This document shows, one piece after another, positions 11,577 through 22,802 of a stretch of 64,000 nucleotides of DNA. A program made the position numbers and the translations under genes. Every line of letters starts with the position of its first letter. Positions within the stretch are counted from its first letter, which is position 1. The stretch is from Nilaparvata lugens (taxonomy: Eukaryota > Arthropoda > Insecta > Hemiptera > Delphacidae). A model generated the notes under the pieces. It was not told the origin of the DNA and ran no database searches. It saw nothing but the letters and a program-made list of their open reading frames with translations. Location: contig NC_052506.1 in NCBI RefSeq assembly GCF_014356525.2, positions 19,309,916 to 19,373,915 on the forward strand, read 5' to 3'.

Positions 11577-12353
11577 GTCTGGAAAACTAGTATTTCAGAT
11601 TTTTTTTAAGATTTCGTCTTGGAGTCTCCAGGAGGGAGTATAAGACAAGTCATTCTTAAGAATACTCAATTCCATACAGTACAGAACAGTCAAAGTGTAT
11701 AAATCACCAATCCATACGGAATAGTCAAGTGAACATATAAGTCGATAATACTGCCCTATTCTAATTACTCGTCATATTTTAATTATTTGAAGTTAGCTCA
11801 ATCTGAAAGGAACTCTTGTAAGCTATAAAAAGCTGCATCAATTAAATACTTTTTCAATTGGTTTTTAAATGTCTGGGTATTTTCAATTCTTTTCAGCATG
11901 AGCGGCAACTTGTTAATAATCTACCAGTATAGCTAGGTTTTTTCTCGAATAGTCTACTATTATGCCTCACCAAGTGATAGTCAGATCGGTTTCGCGTGTT
12001 GTAATCATAAACGTCAAGATTTTGGCTCAAATCACTTGCTCTTACGAATAAAATAACTCTAAATAGATGAACAAGCTAGGCACTGTTAGTAGACCCAGTG
12101 ACCCGAACAGTCGTCTGCAAGAATCTAGCATATTCGCTTCTCCTATACACTTAACTGCTCTCTTTTGCATCTTGAATACTCTATCCATATTTTGTTTTGA
12201 CGAGTTCCCCCACACTATGATGGCATACCTTATATGCGACAATAAGAGACCATGGTAGGCTGTTATTAGTAGCTTTTTCATTTGAGATATGAGACTTTCT
12301 ACTCTCTAGTATCTCACTGTGTTCTGGGAATTAGTAGTCGTCTGGAAAACTAG
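11577..12353 (-). mobile_element. 5'-truncated LINE with 14-bp target-site duplication
   Basis: GTCTGGAAAACTAG occurs at 11577-11590 and again at 12340-12353. Just inside the left copy is an oligo-T run, which is the 3' oligo-A of a minus-strand insertion. The interior encodes the C-terminal part of a LINE RT on the minus strand. Truncated 5' end, A-tail and direct repeat together are the signature of target-primed insertion. Confidence 0.8.
11805..12330 (-). pseudogene. C-terminal part of a LINE reverse transcriptase
   Basis: The minus strand encodes ERVESLISQMKKLLITAYHG, then LLLSHIRYAIIVWGNSS and MQKRAVKCIGEA, the post-thumb region of CR1/Jockey-type RTs (compare HIKYGLKLWGH in the LINE at 7470). 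A frameshift near 12045 is needed to continue through the C-terminal segment ending near 11805 (YLIDAAFYSLQEFLSD). No catalytic motif remains because of 5' truncation. Confidence 0.7.
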
Positions 12354-12658
12354 ATAATTTTTCTCAAAAGATATGCGGATTTAAGGTAATTCTTGTTCTA
12401 GCTTTACTAACTCCGCCCTCTTGGTATTAAGATAAAGGCAGCAATTTAATGCAATTTGACCAGTTAATTTCAATGAGTTGTACTTATCTATCTATGCACT
12501 GAATCCAAATTTTGCTATTAGGCCTAATCAAATCAAGTTTTATTTCAATGACACTATTTACATGAATTACATTACACATTTATATCACAGGTCATTAAAT
12601 ATCTCTTGTGTGTCAATTAACTGTCACAATTTCTCAAATATTACCTTTTTCCCCACAG
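12354..12658. other. Intergenic or intron, nothing recognised
   Basis: AT-rich DNA. The segment 12375-12440 weakly resembles 14300-14345 (TCTTGTTCTAGCT), as if the later exon duplication included flanking sequence. Confidence 0.35.
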
Positions 12659-12872
12659 AATTTGGCTAGTCAGGATCATATTATAAACACGCCGCTTTCA
12701 TCCTGGGTATGCACTAGTTGACACAAAGCTGGAGGCCGGACGGGGTTCCAAGACTCCGTTTCTAACGAGTTGTGGAAAATATCAACACTTCAGAAGGTGA
12801 ACGCTCTTAGACTGAAAGAAATTGATCGCCAATCAATCAAGCAAGCAGTCTTTCCTATCAATGGTAGTTGTC
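12659..12872 (+). pseudogene. Broken duplicate of the exon at 14434
   Basis: It begins after TTTTTCCCCACAG, a splice-acceptor-like tract, with AATTTGGCTAGTCAGGATCA, and keeps similarity to 14434-14644 through CACTAGTTGACAC, AACACTTC and GAACGCTC up to ATCAATGGTA. Compared with the later copy, the matching frame has stops (EFG-stop-SGS; GMH-stop-LTQ) and an extra GC-rich insertion near 12735. This is a tandem exon duplication 1.8 kb apart, with this copy decayed. Confidence 0.5.
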
Positions 12873-14433
12873 CTATCAATAGTAGAGATAGGCGATAGCT
12901 AAAAATGTATTTTTCTTAATTCAGTCTAATAAATAATCAACAGTAAAAGTCAATGTTCAGCTTCACGTAGTAAATTTTCTCTCCAGAAGTGAACTGTCAA
13001 CTCATAAGTTATACATATTATTCTAGTCTGGTGTCTATGGTACCTATTACAAATCCGTTATACGAATACATTGTTACCATTTGCAAGTTTTTGTCATGAT
13101 GTAGTCACGAAAGAATCGGTACTGTAATTCTAACATGTTACTTCATGGGTATCAAGAAACTCTTGAGTTGGCTTAAGCGGTCACCCTTCCAACGGGAGTA
13201 GGAGGCGCATGATTCTTAACTTATCTAAGCGATAGCTGATCAGCGCGATCGAATCAAACCGCTTCTCAATATAATAGAAAAAACTTTGGAATATTGAAAA
13301 TATTTTTGTAGGGGTTTGAAATGTTATTACTTATCAAATATGCACTTGGAGAAAACGTGAACGGTAACGTACAACTCACACTTACTTGACTCAAGTCGAG
13401 AAGAGACAGCAACTCCAGTTCCTCCGCGAAGCAGCATGTGTTTTCAAATGGCGACACTCAGACCAGTTCATTCTAGTCCGCAACGGTAGAGTGTCAATGG
13501 GAAGGATATTTTGAATATTCTCTCCAAAGAATGGACATTGATATACTGTAAGCTCCGCCAATGTATGTAGATACAAAACAATATTAACTTGAACGAATTT
13601 TTTATTTGCATTCATTTACAGTTCAATAATACATGTACACTTCTCGTGTTAGTTGAGATTGGAAACGACCAACAGTGATTTAGAGCTAATTCCACATCCA
13701 CTAAAACTTTTTGTTGCTGAAAGTCATCTACCAACAGTTTCAGTAAGGAGAATTCTAGGCTATTTTTTCTCAAATATAAATGATTTTAGGTTAGCCTACA
13801 GTAAACAATAGTGAAGAAAGGTGTATTTGTAGTAATTCATAAAATTTACATCATATTATGTGGCCTCAACAAATCTATTTTATATTTCACTGTTATCATA
13901 ATATTACGTAAATCTAAAAATCAGATTATGGGAATGAGCATGCACAGTAGTGAAGAACAGGGCCTCGTATTTTTAATAGTGAGGTTAGAAATGGAGTAGC
14001 ATAGAACTGAAGAAGTGACAATGAGCAAGATAGTTGTCAGGTCAAGAGACTCGAGTCATACAATTTGAGTCAAGGTAGTGTGAGTTGAGTCTAAATGTAT
14101 CATTTATTTAGTACTAAATTTCTGTAATTATCTTGTTTTCAAGTCGTTTGCCTTCGACTATGACCTATTTTCTATTATCTCATTTTACTAGTCCCATCGT
14201 TACTATAGAATATAATATTAAGGCATATTATTCCACAGTTGTATAATATAAAAAGTGACCGCGAGGCTATTTTCTAATACAACGTGCACACCCGGTCTAA
14301 TAAGCAATTAGTCTTGTTCTAGCTCTACTAATTTGATCAGATCATCACATTCAAGATGATTTTCACATTTATTTAGAAATAATTTTTGTGTAAGTTGTTT
14401 TTCGAATTATTAATTACAATGTTTTTCCTACAG
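12873..14433. other. Between the two exon copies; nothing recognised
   Basis: Probably intron or intergenic DNA. Short open stretches on both strands (for example around 13391-13615) have no family resemblance. Confidence 0.35.
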
Positions 14434-14729
14434 ATTTCGGCAAGTCAGCATCTGCATTATGTATACAATCATACACCACATTCATCTTGTGTGTGCACTA
14501 CTTGACACCAAGTGGGCGCTGGAGCTTCAAGACTTCGATTCCAATCAACTACATAGTTGCGGACAAATCAACACTTCGGAAGCTGAACGCTCATGGATTG
14601 AGAAGATGGATCACCAGCCAATCAAGACATCTACATTATCAATGGTACTCAGTATATTTTCACAATTCATCGAATCATAGTGGAATAGAATCAGATAAGT
14701 TAAATGTAAAACAGGCCTTAGTTCAATGA
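14434..14729 (+). CDS. Candidate exon of an unrecognised gene
   Basis: The exon follows the acceptor GTTTTTCCTACAG. Joined in phase to ATG GAT TCA G (1701-1710) it reads DFGKSASALCIQSYTTF and stays open for about 98 codons to a TGA at 14729. It may instead end at 14644, where CAATG|GTACTC forms a donor also present in the broken duplicate. The protein has no motif I recognise. Support consists of acceptor quality, phase agreement and an open frame in one copy against stops in the other. It could be non-coding. Confidence 0.35.
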
Positions 14730-16290
14730 ATCATCATAAGTTGACCTATGACCAGTATCTATTCTCAATTGGAAAATTGGAGATTCTCAATTCGAAAATA
14801 AAGTGATATAAACTGTATGAACCTAATTCGAATTACTTAAGTTCACTGAATGATAGAAACACCATTAAGTTGATAATAATGTGACCAAAACAATCCAGAT
14901 GATTGGATTAATAAATGGATAGAAATTGCTGCAGTAAATAATAATAAGGTTCCAATTCCAGTCATAATTAGGTACTAATTCTAGAAAATATTTTAGTAAA
15001 TAATAATGAGATACTAGTTTTAGTCTCCAAAGTTTTCCACGAACAAATACTTACACTTACTGATTTTTTATTGGACTAAGATCTATTTTGTTGTACTAGC
15101 AGAACATGAAGTAATGAACTAGCGTTAACTTATATAAGGTTCCTTGCATTCCACTGTACATACATGAATTATAAATATGAAGAAAATAAAAATCTCAGTA
15201 CCCTTTTTTTAAAATATTTTATCACAACATGTTTCGGTCATTTTTATGTCATTTATACATGACTTATATTTATTTATTATGAAGTTTCCTTAAAAACAAT
15301 TTTAATTCTTAAGTAAATATTCTTTTAGTATAGCATTTTTAGAAAACTCACTGAAAGGAAGAATACTTGTATTTACAGTGAAATGCAAGGCTTCATCACT
15401 ATAAAGTAATTTTAACTCAGCACTCACTTGAGTACTTTATGTAATGTTTATTTAGACAATTCTAGGTTCTAGATCAGTGTTTTTGAACCTATTTAATACG
15501 GCACACTACTGTTATGCAAAACGTCTGACTAAAGTTGTATTGGAAAAAGATCAAAAGAGATTATTCATAAAATGCAAAACCAAGATACACAGATCCTTCA
15601 TGTTACAACAGGATAATAATTTCTTTACTAATCCATTCAATACTCAGCATATCTTATAATGCTCTAAAAATATCCAATCACTGAGGGCTGTGCTAGGAAG
15701 CTTTCTTCCTGTTGTATTTATTATTAGACTTGTTCATTTTGGATGTGTTTATTTGTATAATGTATTCATAGCTCTTTTCTTCATTCATTACACTTGGAAT
15801 TTCTCTTAGTGAAAATTAAGAAGAGCATAATTCGAATAACAGCAAATTTATTTTGCAATTATCAAAATGCGTTACTTCACGTTGCTAACACAAAAGTTAA
15901 ATACGTGGTCGAATTGATGAGAGGGATTTCTTTATCAACAGTGAGGAATATCTTTCTTTTTTTAATTTTCATGCTTATCAGTTGCTTAACAGCTTCAAGT
16001 CCTGTTAATGGTCGGGACACACATAACCGCACCGAGCCCGCGCTGACGTATGACCGAGCTAAGCCCGTGACACGGTGATGGTGGTAGGAGAACTAAATTT
16101 GAATAAAATTTAAATAAAATGTATTCTTATGTAGTACATTATACCACAAAAATTTGCTGTTTTATGTGGAGAGAACTAATAACTCATAGGTTGTAGCTGA
16201 TTGCAGATAAAATATTCGGTTTTTTATGAAAAGTTTTATTTTTATATGAAAGTAACATAATCTAAATGACATTAAACTTACACCAAAAGA
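14730..16290. other. AT-rich DNA, no gene recognised
   Basis: At 15475, CAGTGTTTTTGAACCT followed by GGCACACT resembles one end of a hAT-type MITE, but no opposite end was found. A GC-richer patch at 16005-16080 was not identified. Confidence 0.35.
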
Positions 16291-17330
16291 CTAAAGATGA
16301 TGTTCAAAGTAACCTCCGTTGTTCTTAATGCATATGTTCAGACGTCTTCTCATCGATTGTCGGACCCGTTCAAATATTCCAGGAGTCTGCTTTATCATTT
16401 CTATTCCGTTCAAAATCCCTAATCGGAGTTGTTCAATGGTATCAATCGGAGTATTGTATACTAAGGTTTTCAAGTGTCCCTAAAGATAAAAATCCAAAGG
16501 ATTTAAGTCTGGTGACCAAGCTGGCCATGGTACTGGCCCACCTCGGCCTATCCATTGATTTGGAAAGCTGTGATTCAGGTGTTCACGAACAGCAACACTG
16601 AAGTGTGCTGGAGCTCCATCAAGCATAAACCAAATGTTTTGGCTCAACTGAAGAGGTACATCTTCAAGTAAGATAAATAGCTCATCTCTCAAAAAGTTCA
16701 AGTAGATTATGCCATTAAGCCTGGGAGGAAGCTCGAACAGAAAAGTAGATGATCTCCTATGATTCCTGCCCAAATGTTTACTGAAAACTGATGTTATGGA
16801 TGATTAGGATTGATGGCATGAGGATTCTCATCTGCCCAAATATGTTGGTTGTGGACGTTAACGATAGCTGTTCTTGTAAAGTGTTCCTCGTCAGTAAATA
16901 AAATTGTTGTTAAAAAGTTTGAGTTAACAAGTTTTTCTAAAAACCATCGGCAAATACCAGCACGGGGAATACAGTCTCGTGGCAATAGAGTATGAACTTT
17001 CTGGAGGTGGTATGGATGTAATTGTTGCTCTTTTAGTATCCTCCAAATAATAGATTGATTGACATTAAACTGCACTGACAATTCTCTCGTGCTCTTCTCT
17101 GGATGTTCATAAATTTCATTAAGAACTTGTTCTTCTAACTCAACAGTCCTAGTAGATCGGGGTCTGTCTGCATAAATGTGCTCTTTGGACATCAAAAAAT
17201 CTGTTTCAGACAGAATTTGATGAATAGTGGCAAAAAACCTTGAACTTGGTCATACTCGGTTACGAAAGCTCTCTTGATGCAAACGTCTTGCATCAGTACT
17301 ATTACAGTGTCCCATCCCGAACATTAAATG
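16291..17330 (-). pseudogene. Mariner/Tc1-superfamily transposase, broken
   Basis: It cuts and pastes a DNA transposon in the nucleus. Three minus-strand frames together give a nearly full transposase: an N-terminal helix-turn-helix region (DRPRSTRTVELEEQVL, IIWRILKEQQLHPYHLQKVH), ILFTDEEHF (first Asp), IWFMLDGAPAHF (second Asp), WPAWSPDLNPLDFYL (third Asp, 37 positions after the second) and a C-terminus ending NNGGYFEHHL. Defects are a TGA near 17261, a TAA near 16792, a frameshift near 16760 and another near 16476. No terminal repeats were located. Confidence 0.8.
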
Positions 17331-17865
17331 CATGTCAGCTAATATACGGAGTATGAATAATGTCTAAAATTACCTGCCATTTTTAAAAAGTTAACACTTA
17401 ACACTTTGGCTACCAGAGCGCTGAGCTAGTAATTCACCTCCCTACCAGGCCTGTTTATTGAGAGCTTCTTACCGGCCCAGACTAATTTTATTGTTTTTTT
17501 ATGTTCAATTTGATACTTTTTTATGATAATTCATGGTAATTGTATAAAAATTTATATTTATTCACAAATTTCAGCATGTGTCCATATTTTGTACATATGG
17601 GCCCGGCGTTCAAAAATTTTGATAAATACTTTCCACAAGCCCATGTGCACCACTTATGGACACAGCTAATTTTGGAAAGTGGTGACTGTATATACATAAT
17701 CATTAGAGAAATCAGTATTTTGAATAAATTTTAATTACAACTATAAATGTATAAAAATCTTTAAAAATTGTCTAATTGGAGGTTATAACATAATGCAAGT
17801 ACATAAAATATTAGAATACAAAAATATACTGAATAAAATAATGATTGTTCCATTTCATTTCAAGA
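17331..17865. other. Spacer between transposon relics
   Basis: There is no supported gene. A 60-codon overlap of opposite frames around 17520-17734 is non-coding in appearance. Confidence 0.35.
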
Positions 17866-17869
17866 TGTA

Positions 17870-18420
17870 TCACTTTTTTGTAACACTGTGTACTCTGAAA
17901 AAGCAATTGCTGCACATATATTTCTGGTTAGCACATCCAGGACAATGTGTCTTTACTCGTTTGCTGTTTTTAGCAGCTTGGTTCCGTCCAAAAGTTTTTG
18001 TAAGAGTCTCATAACACATTGAACAGCGACCACGTTGTTCTATGCTTTCCAAACTATGGGGATTTGTTTTCTCAGCATTTTTTTGATCAGTTTTATCGAT
18101 AAGGCCAAATATGATTTTCTCTCTGAATGATGATATGTCCATTGTTTTTCCAGTTGCATGTTTATGTGCTATACTTGCATTGATAACACAAGTGTTGAAG
18201 AGGAGCTCAAAGGCAACTTTCCGGTACCACTTGACACTTCTTCGAAGGGGTGTGTTGTATGAGGAAAGTTGGTCAGAGAGGGTCAATGACTGATTATATT
18301 CCAATATAGTCAATAGTTTTTTGGTAACTTTTCCATACTTGTTCATTTTGTCAACCATCTCAGGAATGTGTTTTTCTACTTAGATCTTTTGCATATTTCA
18401 ACTTTTTTCTCAAAATCTAC
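17870..18420 (-). pseudogene. piggyBac-like transposase, C-terminal part
   Basis: A 162-codon minus frame plus a few upstream codons encodes the end of a piggyBac-family transposase: TLSDQLSSYNTPLRRSVKWY (the block following the third catalytic Asp) and KVAFELLFNTCVINASI. It finishes with the Cys-rich zinc-binding domain CSMCYETL, CPGC, CSNC and a terminal His. The catalytic core upstream is absent. The family inserts at TTAA; such ends were not identified here. It is a different lineage from the relic at 19110-20350. Confidence 0.75.
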
Positions 18421-19105
18421 TCACACTACAGCTTCCAGACTAGTTTTATTCAAAAACTAGTCCCCAAACAATTCAGCATCGGTGTATTTCACCAGAGGAG
18501 CTGAATTCCGGGCGAAATCTTTCACTCTGTATAGCTCGCTAATGAAGCGTTTATGGATATATGTTTATAAGTACTTTTTTCTTATTTTTACCTCTACTAT
18601 CACGTATTAAATTATTTCACCATAATTAAGAATCACTCTGTAGATCGCTGATTCCTCAATACTGAAAAATACGAGTAGTTATAACTAAAACTAAAAAAAC
18701 TACAGAGGTTAGCACTAAGATGTTCACTCTAACGCTGTCAATGCAAGATTGTATAAAATAAACACACATTCCATTCCATTTCCATTTCAATTTTGTACTC
18801 ATTTCAGTAAATTGTTTGCAATTGTCAAGTAGACTTGATGTTCAGTCCTCATCAGAAAATTCAGGAGTGCATCTTCTACATTCAACTTTTTTTGCGGCAT
18901 GGTTCTTCCACAAAAAGCGAGTAGAAGGTGAGCAATGAACTGCGGTTTTTTGTGTGTCCCACATTCATGACAAGGTCAATATTTGGTAAAATTAGTAGAA
19001 TTGATGGTGATGTTGTGAAATCTCTCCATAATAAGAAAATAAGGATATTGTCAAATTTCAAAAAAAAAATGAGTGAAATTTGACAATATCCTTGTTTTTT
19101 CAATA
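18421..19105. other. Spacer, nothing recognised
   Basis: The mirrored words ATATTGTCAAATTTCA and TGAAATTTGACAATATC around 19045-19095 form a small hairpin. Otherwise no feature. Confidence 0.35.
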
Positions 19106-20350
19106 TTTTGCTTGAGCAGGAGGTTCAATACCACCTTATTGGGTTTGGCGAGTCACTTTTGTGCTATGTATGCTTGTATATCCAATGGCAAGTTTTCTAG
19201 ATTAGCTCTGTTCTCCAGATGGTCGGCCAAGAGATTTATTGCTAGTCGTAGAAAATCCATCCTTTTTTCTTGGCATTCTTATTGTTGATATTTTCAGCTA
19301 CAGAGGTTACAAAAGAATTTACAGCAGCCATGTTAAGAAATCTAAAGAATAAAGCTGATGGCCATCTCTTGCTGGGTTTTCTGGTTGAATTATAATTAGC
19401 ACACTTTTGATCTACTCCACCTTTTGTGTTTTTGTAATCTAGTATGATAGATTCCCTGTATCTTTGTCGATTTCTCCTTTATCATGCATAGTCAACTTGA
19501 AGACTAACAGTTTTGTGTTTTTTTCATGAAATATGAGATGATAGCAGTTGTCTTGGAATGCAAATAAAAATGATCCTTTTCCTCTTTTTTATTAGGAAGA
19601 AACTTAGGTGGTATCTCAGGCTCATTTTTTCACTGTACTCAGCAAAGTTTTTTTTTTTTTTTTTATCACATTACTATTGCTATCTAGTCTTGAGACTAAT
19701 GAGCAAATTTTATCAAACCTAATTTACTAATTGTATATAATATGGACTACAGTGAAACTCTTTAGAATTTCTTACTGCTACCTACTAATAATTATTATGT
19801 ACATCTATTAACTGTACTACTGAAGCTAGATTTCACTCAATCACTGATCTGCTTTTTCACTAGACACCACTTTCACTGCACACCAATTCAAATGGTTTCC
19901 TTCTTTTCAGTCTCCGCACCAACCTTCCGTTGTCTAGCAGCTGGATTGCTTCGACGTTCGTGTGTTGGTGGAGCCGTTCTTCATGACTTTCTGCATACCT
20001 TTGAATCTCTATTGAATCTATTATTTTTTCAAGGTACATTGCTAGCTCTAATATGTATAGAAATTGCCTGTTGTCAGTTTCTATTGATGCCCTTTGGATC
20101 TACTGAACGCTTTACAACATCAATTGTTTTGTTTGATGTGCCAAAAGGCCTTGCAACTTGTTTACCATACTATGTTACAAAATAAAAAACAGAAAGTTTT
20201 GGCATCACACATAGAATACATTTCCAGCCCATATTCTACAGGCTTGTTAGGCATGTACATAAAAAAGCTGCAGCGACCTCTGAATTGGTCGATTTAAGAT
20301 TTTTTGGAAAAACATCATCATTGCAAACTGAAGAGTATAGATAAGAATTG
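19106..20350 (-). pseudogene. piggyBac-like transposase, frameshifted and interrupted
   Basis: Reading the minus strand over several frames gives the piggyBac series: QFRGRCSFFMYMPNKPVEYG and YSMCDAKT (20330-20200), GKQVARPFGTSNKT and VVKRSVDP (20190-20100), then after an inserted LINE end PEIPPKFLPNKKEEK, FLFAFQDNCYHLIFHEKN (19625-19500), YKNTKGGVDQKCANYNSTRK (the third catalytic region), RWPSALFFRFLNMAAVNSF (19380-19310) and FLRLAINLLADHLENRAN. No long frame survives. The Jockey-like LINE end at 19648 to about 20060 replaces the segment after the second block. Confidence 0.65.
19648..20060 (-). mobile_element. 3' end of a Jockey-like LINE inside the piggyBac relic
   Basis: On the minus strand an open frame reads QRYAESHEERLHQHTNVEAI then LLDNGRLVRRLKRRKPFELV and stops. 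This is the type of C-terminus seen in Jockey-clade ORF2 proteins (short His/Pro-poor tail, RRLKR...L). About 200 bp of 3' UTR and a run of 18 A (T19648-19665 on the plus strand) follow. It is severely 5'-truncated. The junction with piggyBac sequence lies between 20000 and 20100. Confidence 0.6.
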
Positions 20351-20689
20351 ACTTGTTGGAACCACGCCAATGTATTTCCCTTCTAGTTTTCATTTCTTTT
20401 TCCAAAGATCAAGTTTCTTAGATAATGGACCTACCGTGTCCCAGACTGGCTACCACTACTAATGTAAAAACTGTAGTTCTTCCAGGCTATGTTACTGAAA
20501 TAATAGCTGTTGGCTATATGTGTAAAGTTACAACATAACAACCTTCAAAACTTTGAAATATTTTTTGTATAGAATTCAAATACATTATTACATGATATAA
20601 TCTTAACTCATTCCATTTTCTATACACATGAAAACGTGACTCAATTCTCTTCGAATATATGTTACCTACCTCAAGGTACGTTTTCGTTT

Positions 20690-21246
20690 ATGCGAAATTA
20701 TCCTATGTCAACCGCGACTGGGTCGGGCTCAATTTCAGATAGCTGAAAATCAGCGGTCGACTGCGGATGAAACGTTTTCGTTTGCACGGCTGGGTCGCAA
20801 TGTCACCAACCTAAGCCAAGGCTACAATAAAATTATTCTTCTCTCTCAACAGTTTTATCTGCCGTGACTTTTCCCAAATTTTGTTTTTCTTGATTATGTT
20901 TATATTCATGATGTTTGTGATCAAATAAAATCCTGTATTCTCTGATATTTTCAATCAATTTTCCATCATCAACTTCACTAAACCTTCTAGTCATTTTTTA
21001 ATTAATCCCGATCTTTTCTTTGACTGTTGCCTGCTGGCTCTTCTGTGAGATATTTGAGGCTAGAATTCCCTGCAGATGGCCGAGAGACTGCTTCTCAAGG
21101 AGTGCTGCCGCAATCAATCGCGTACGAAGTTTGGTCCGCAGTGAAAAATTTGCATAAACGAAAACGCTCCTATGATTTAACACAGAAGCAGTAGGCCATT
21201 TTGTTCGAGCCCGACCCGATCGCGGTTGACGTGGGATAAGTTCGCA
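20690..21246. mobile_element. Inverted-repeat element with GC-rich arms
   Basis: TATGCGAAATTATCCTATGT with CAACCGCGACTGGGTCGGGC (20690-20730) is mirrored by 21204-21246. A second word, GAAACGTTTTCGTTT at 20769-20784, is mirrored at 21155-21172. The arms are clearly more GC-rich than their surroundings. A minus-strand frame (20998-21300) within it has no domain I can name. Probably a non-autonomous DNA element. Confidence 0.55.
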
Positions 21247-21431
21247 TAAGTTACATACGGCACCAGTTATATTTTCTCCTCCCAAATTTACTTTCTTCAA
21301 TCTGTACTCTTAGGCTAGCTACACACATATATTATTATATTTTCATCATATAATCAAACATCAACTGTCCAAAATCCAATGGTGGCGCTATGAAATGAAT
21401 AGGTGATTACAAACACATCCATCAACAATTT

Positions 21432-21937
21432 TTATTGTAGGACGCCGTGTTGTGGTCGTCTCTTGTCTCGACTAAACATGACTGCCTTGTAGTGGTCGTT
21501 CATTGGTCGTGAATACAGTGGCGCATGTGATCTGGCATGTCTGAGAATGTAGTTTGCTGAGGAGTTTGAGAGTGTGAAGCTTTGGAAGGAGGTTGTTAAG
21601 TGGTAGGTTTTGTGAAGGTAGTGTGTTTGAGGGTAGTGAGTTCGAGTATGAGAAGCTTCAGAAGGTGGTTGAATGTTAGGAGGTTGTGTGAAAGCAGATG
21701 GAGGGTGGTTAGGTTGATCATGAGGTACATATTGTTGGGAGTAGGGCGAAACTGGTAGAGGTTGAGCATTCCTCTTCCTTCTGGTTATTTTCGAAATTAT
21801 CTGTAGGACATAACTCTCTAGTGTTAACTCTAGTGTTACACTCTGGTCAAATGTATTCAAATATGGCAAAAGGCTGTACAGAAATGACGTATTGTAGTCT
21901 GGATGCTGTTCCAGCTACTGCAGGGCTTTCAACATTT
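21432..21937 (-). pseudogene. MADF/BESS-type gene, 3' part (split copy)
   Basis: The minus strand from 21937 reads MLKAL, then YNTSFLYSLLPYLNTFDQSV and LESYVLQIISKI, matching the BESS protein-interaction motif (Ser-Phe-x-x-Ser-Leu-Leu-Pro-Tyr-Leu), and continues into a Pro/His/Tyr-rich tail ending at 21432. An in-frame TAG after MLKAL breaks it. The upstream part of the same gene resumes at 32120 after a 10.2-kb insertion. BESS proteins, often with an N-terminal MADF domain, are DNA-binding transcriptional regulators in insects. No MADF domain was identified here. Confidence 0.6.
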
Positions 21938-22077
21938 CCCAGTCAGCACACAGACGTATATAATACGTCAAATTTATGTATTAGCCAATGTCAATGAAAG
22001 TAAATAATATGTATAACATTGATATTGAATACGTCCCATTTACGTATAAATGTCCCGACTTTTCAGGTATACTATAC

Positions 22078-22235
22078 GTATTTCTTGATACGCATATATA
22101 CGTATTTCTTGATACGTATACTATACGTATTTCTTGATCCGTATACTATACGTATTTCTTGATACGTTTATTATACACATTTCTTGATACGTATACTATA
22201 CGTATTTCTTGATACGTATAGTAAACATGTTTTCC
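22078..22235 (+). repeat. 25-bp minisatellite built on TACGTA
   Basis: About six copies of CTATACGTATTTCTTGATACGTATA lie in tandem with a few substitutions. Each unit is rich in the TACGTA palindrome. It lies just inside the left end of the 10.2-kb insertion, whose terminal sequence also contains ACGTATATAATACG. Confidence 0.8.
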
Positions 22236-22239
22236 AATA

Positions 22240-22755
22240 TATATATTTGATGTATTGACCTATACATCTATTTTATGTATTGAATAATACGTCAAATATA
22301 CATATTGTCCAATACATAAATTTGATGTATTGAATAATATGTCTATTTTATGTATTGGCCTATACATCTATTTTATTTATTGAAAACTAAATCTAATTTA
22401 TGTATTGACCTATACATCTATTTTATGTATTGAATAATACATCAAATCTACATATTGTCCAATACATAAATTTGATGTATTGAATAATATGTCTATTTTA
22501 TGTATTGGCCTATACATCTATTTTATGTATTGAAAACGAAATCTAATATATGTATTGACCTATACATCTTTTTATGTATTGAATAATACGTCAAATATAC
22601 ATATTGTCCAATACATAAATTTGATGTATTGAATAATATGTCTATTTTATGTATTGACCTATACATCTATTTTATGTATTGGAAACTAAATCTAATTTAT
22701 GCATTGACCTATACATCTATTTTATGTATTGAAAACTAACTCTAATTTATGTATT
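22240..22755 (+). repeat. ~150-bp tandem repeat, three units and a partial
   Basis: Units start at about 22257, 22407 and 22557 with GACCTATACATCT; each is made of shorter modules such as TTTTATGTATTGAATAATA and TGTCCAATACATAAATTTGA, so the array has a higher-order structure. It abuts the 3' end of the mariner at about 22770. Confidence 0.8.
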
Positions 22756-22802
22756 GATTGAACATAAATATGTCAACATGTTCATCTCACCTTCCGATTT
22801 CA

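Noticed and set aside
15475..15510. hAT-type MITE end (CAGTGTTTTTGAACCT)
   Set aside because: No mirrored end or 8-bp target duplication was found within several hundred bases.
18111..18293. Plus-strand ORF over the piggyBac C-terminus
   Set aside because: Shadow frame of the minus-strand transposase.
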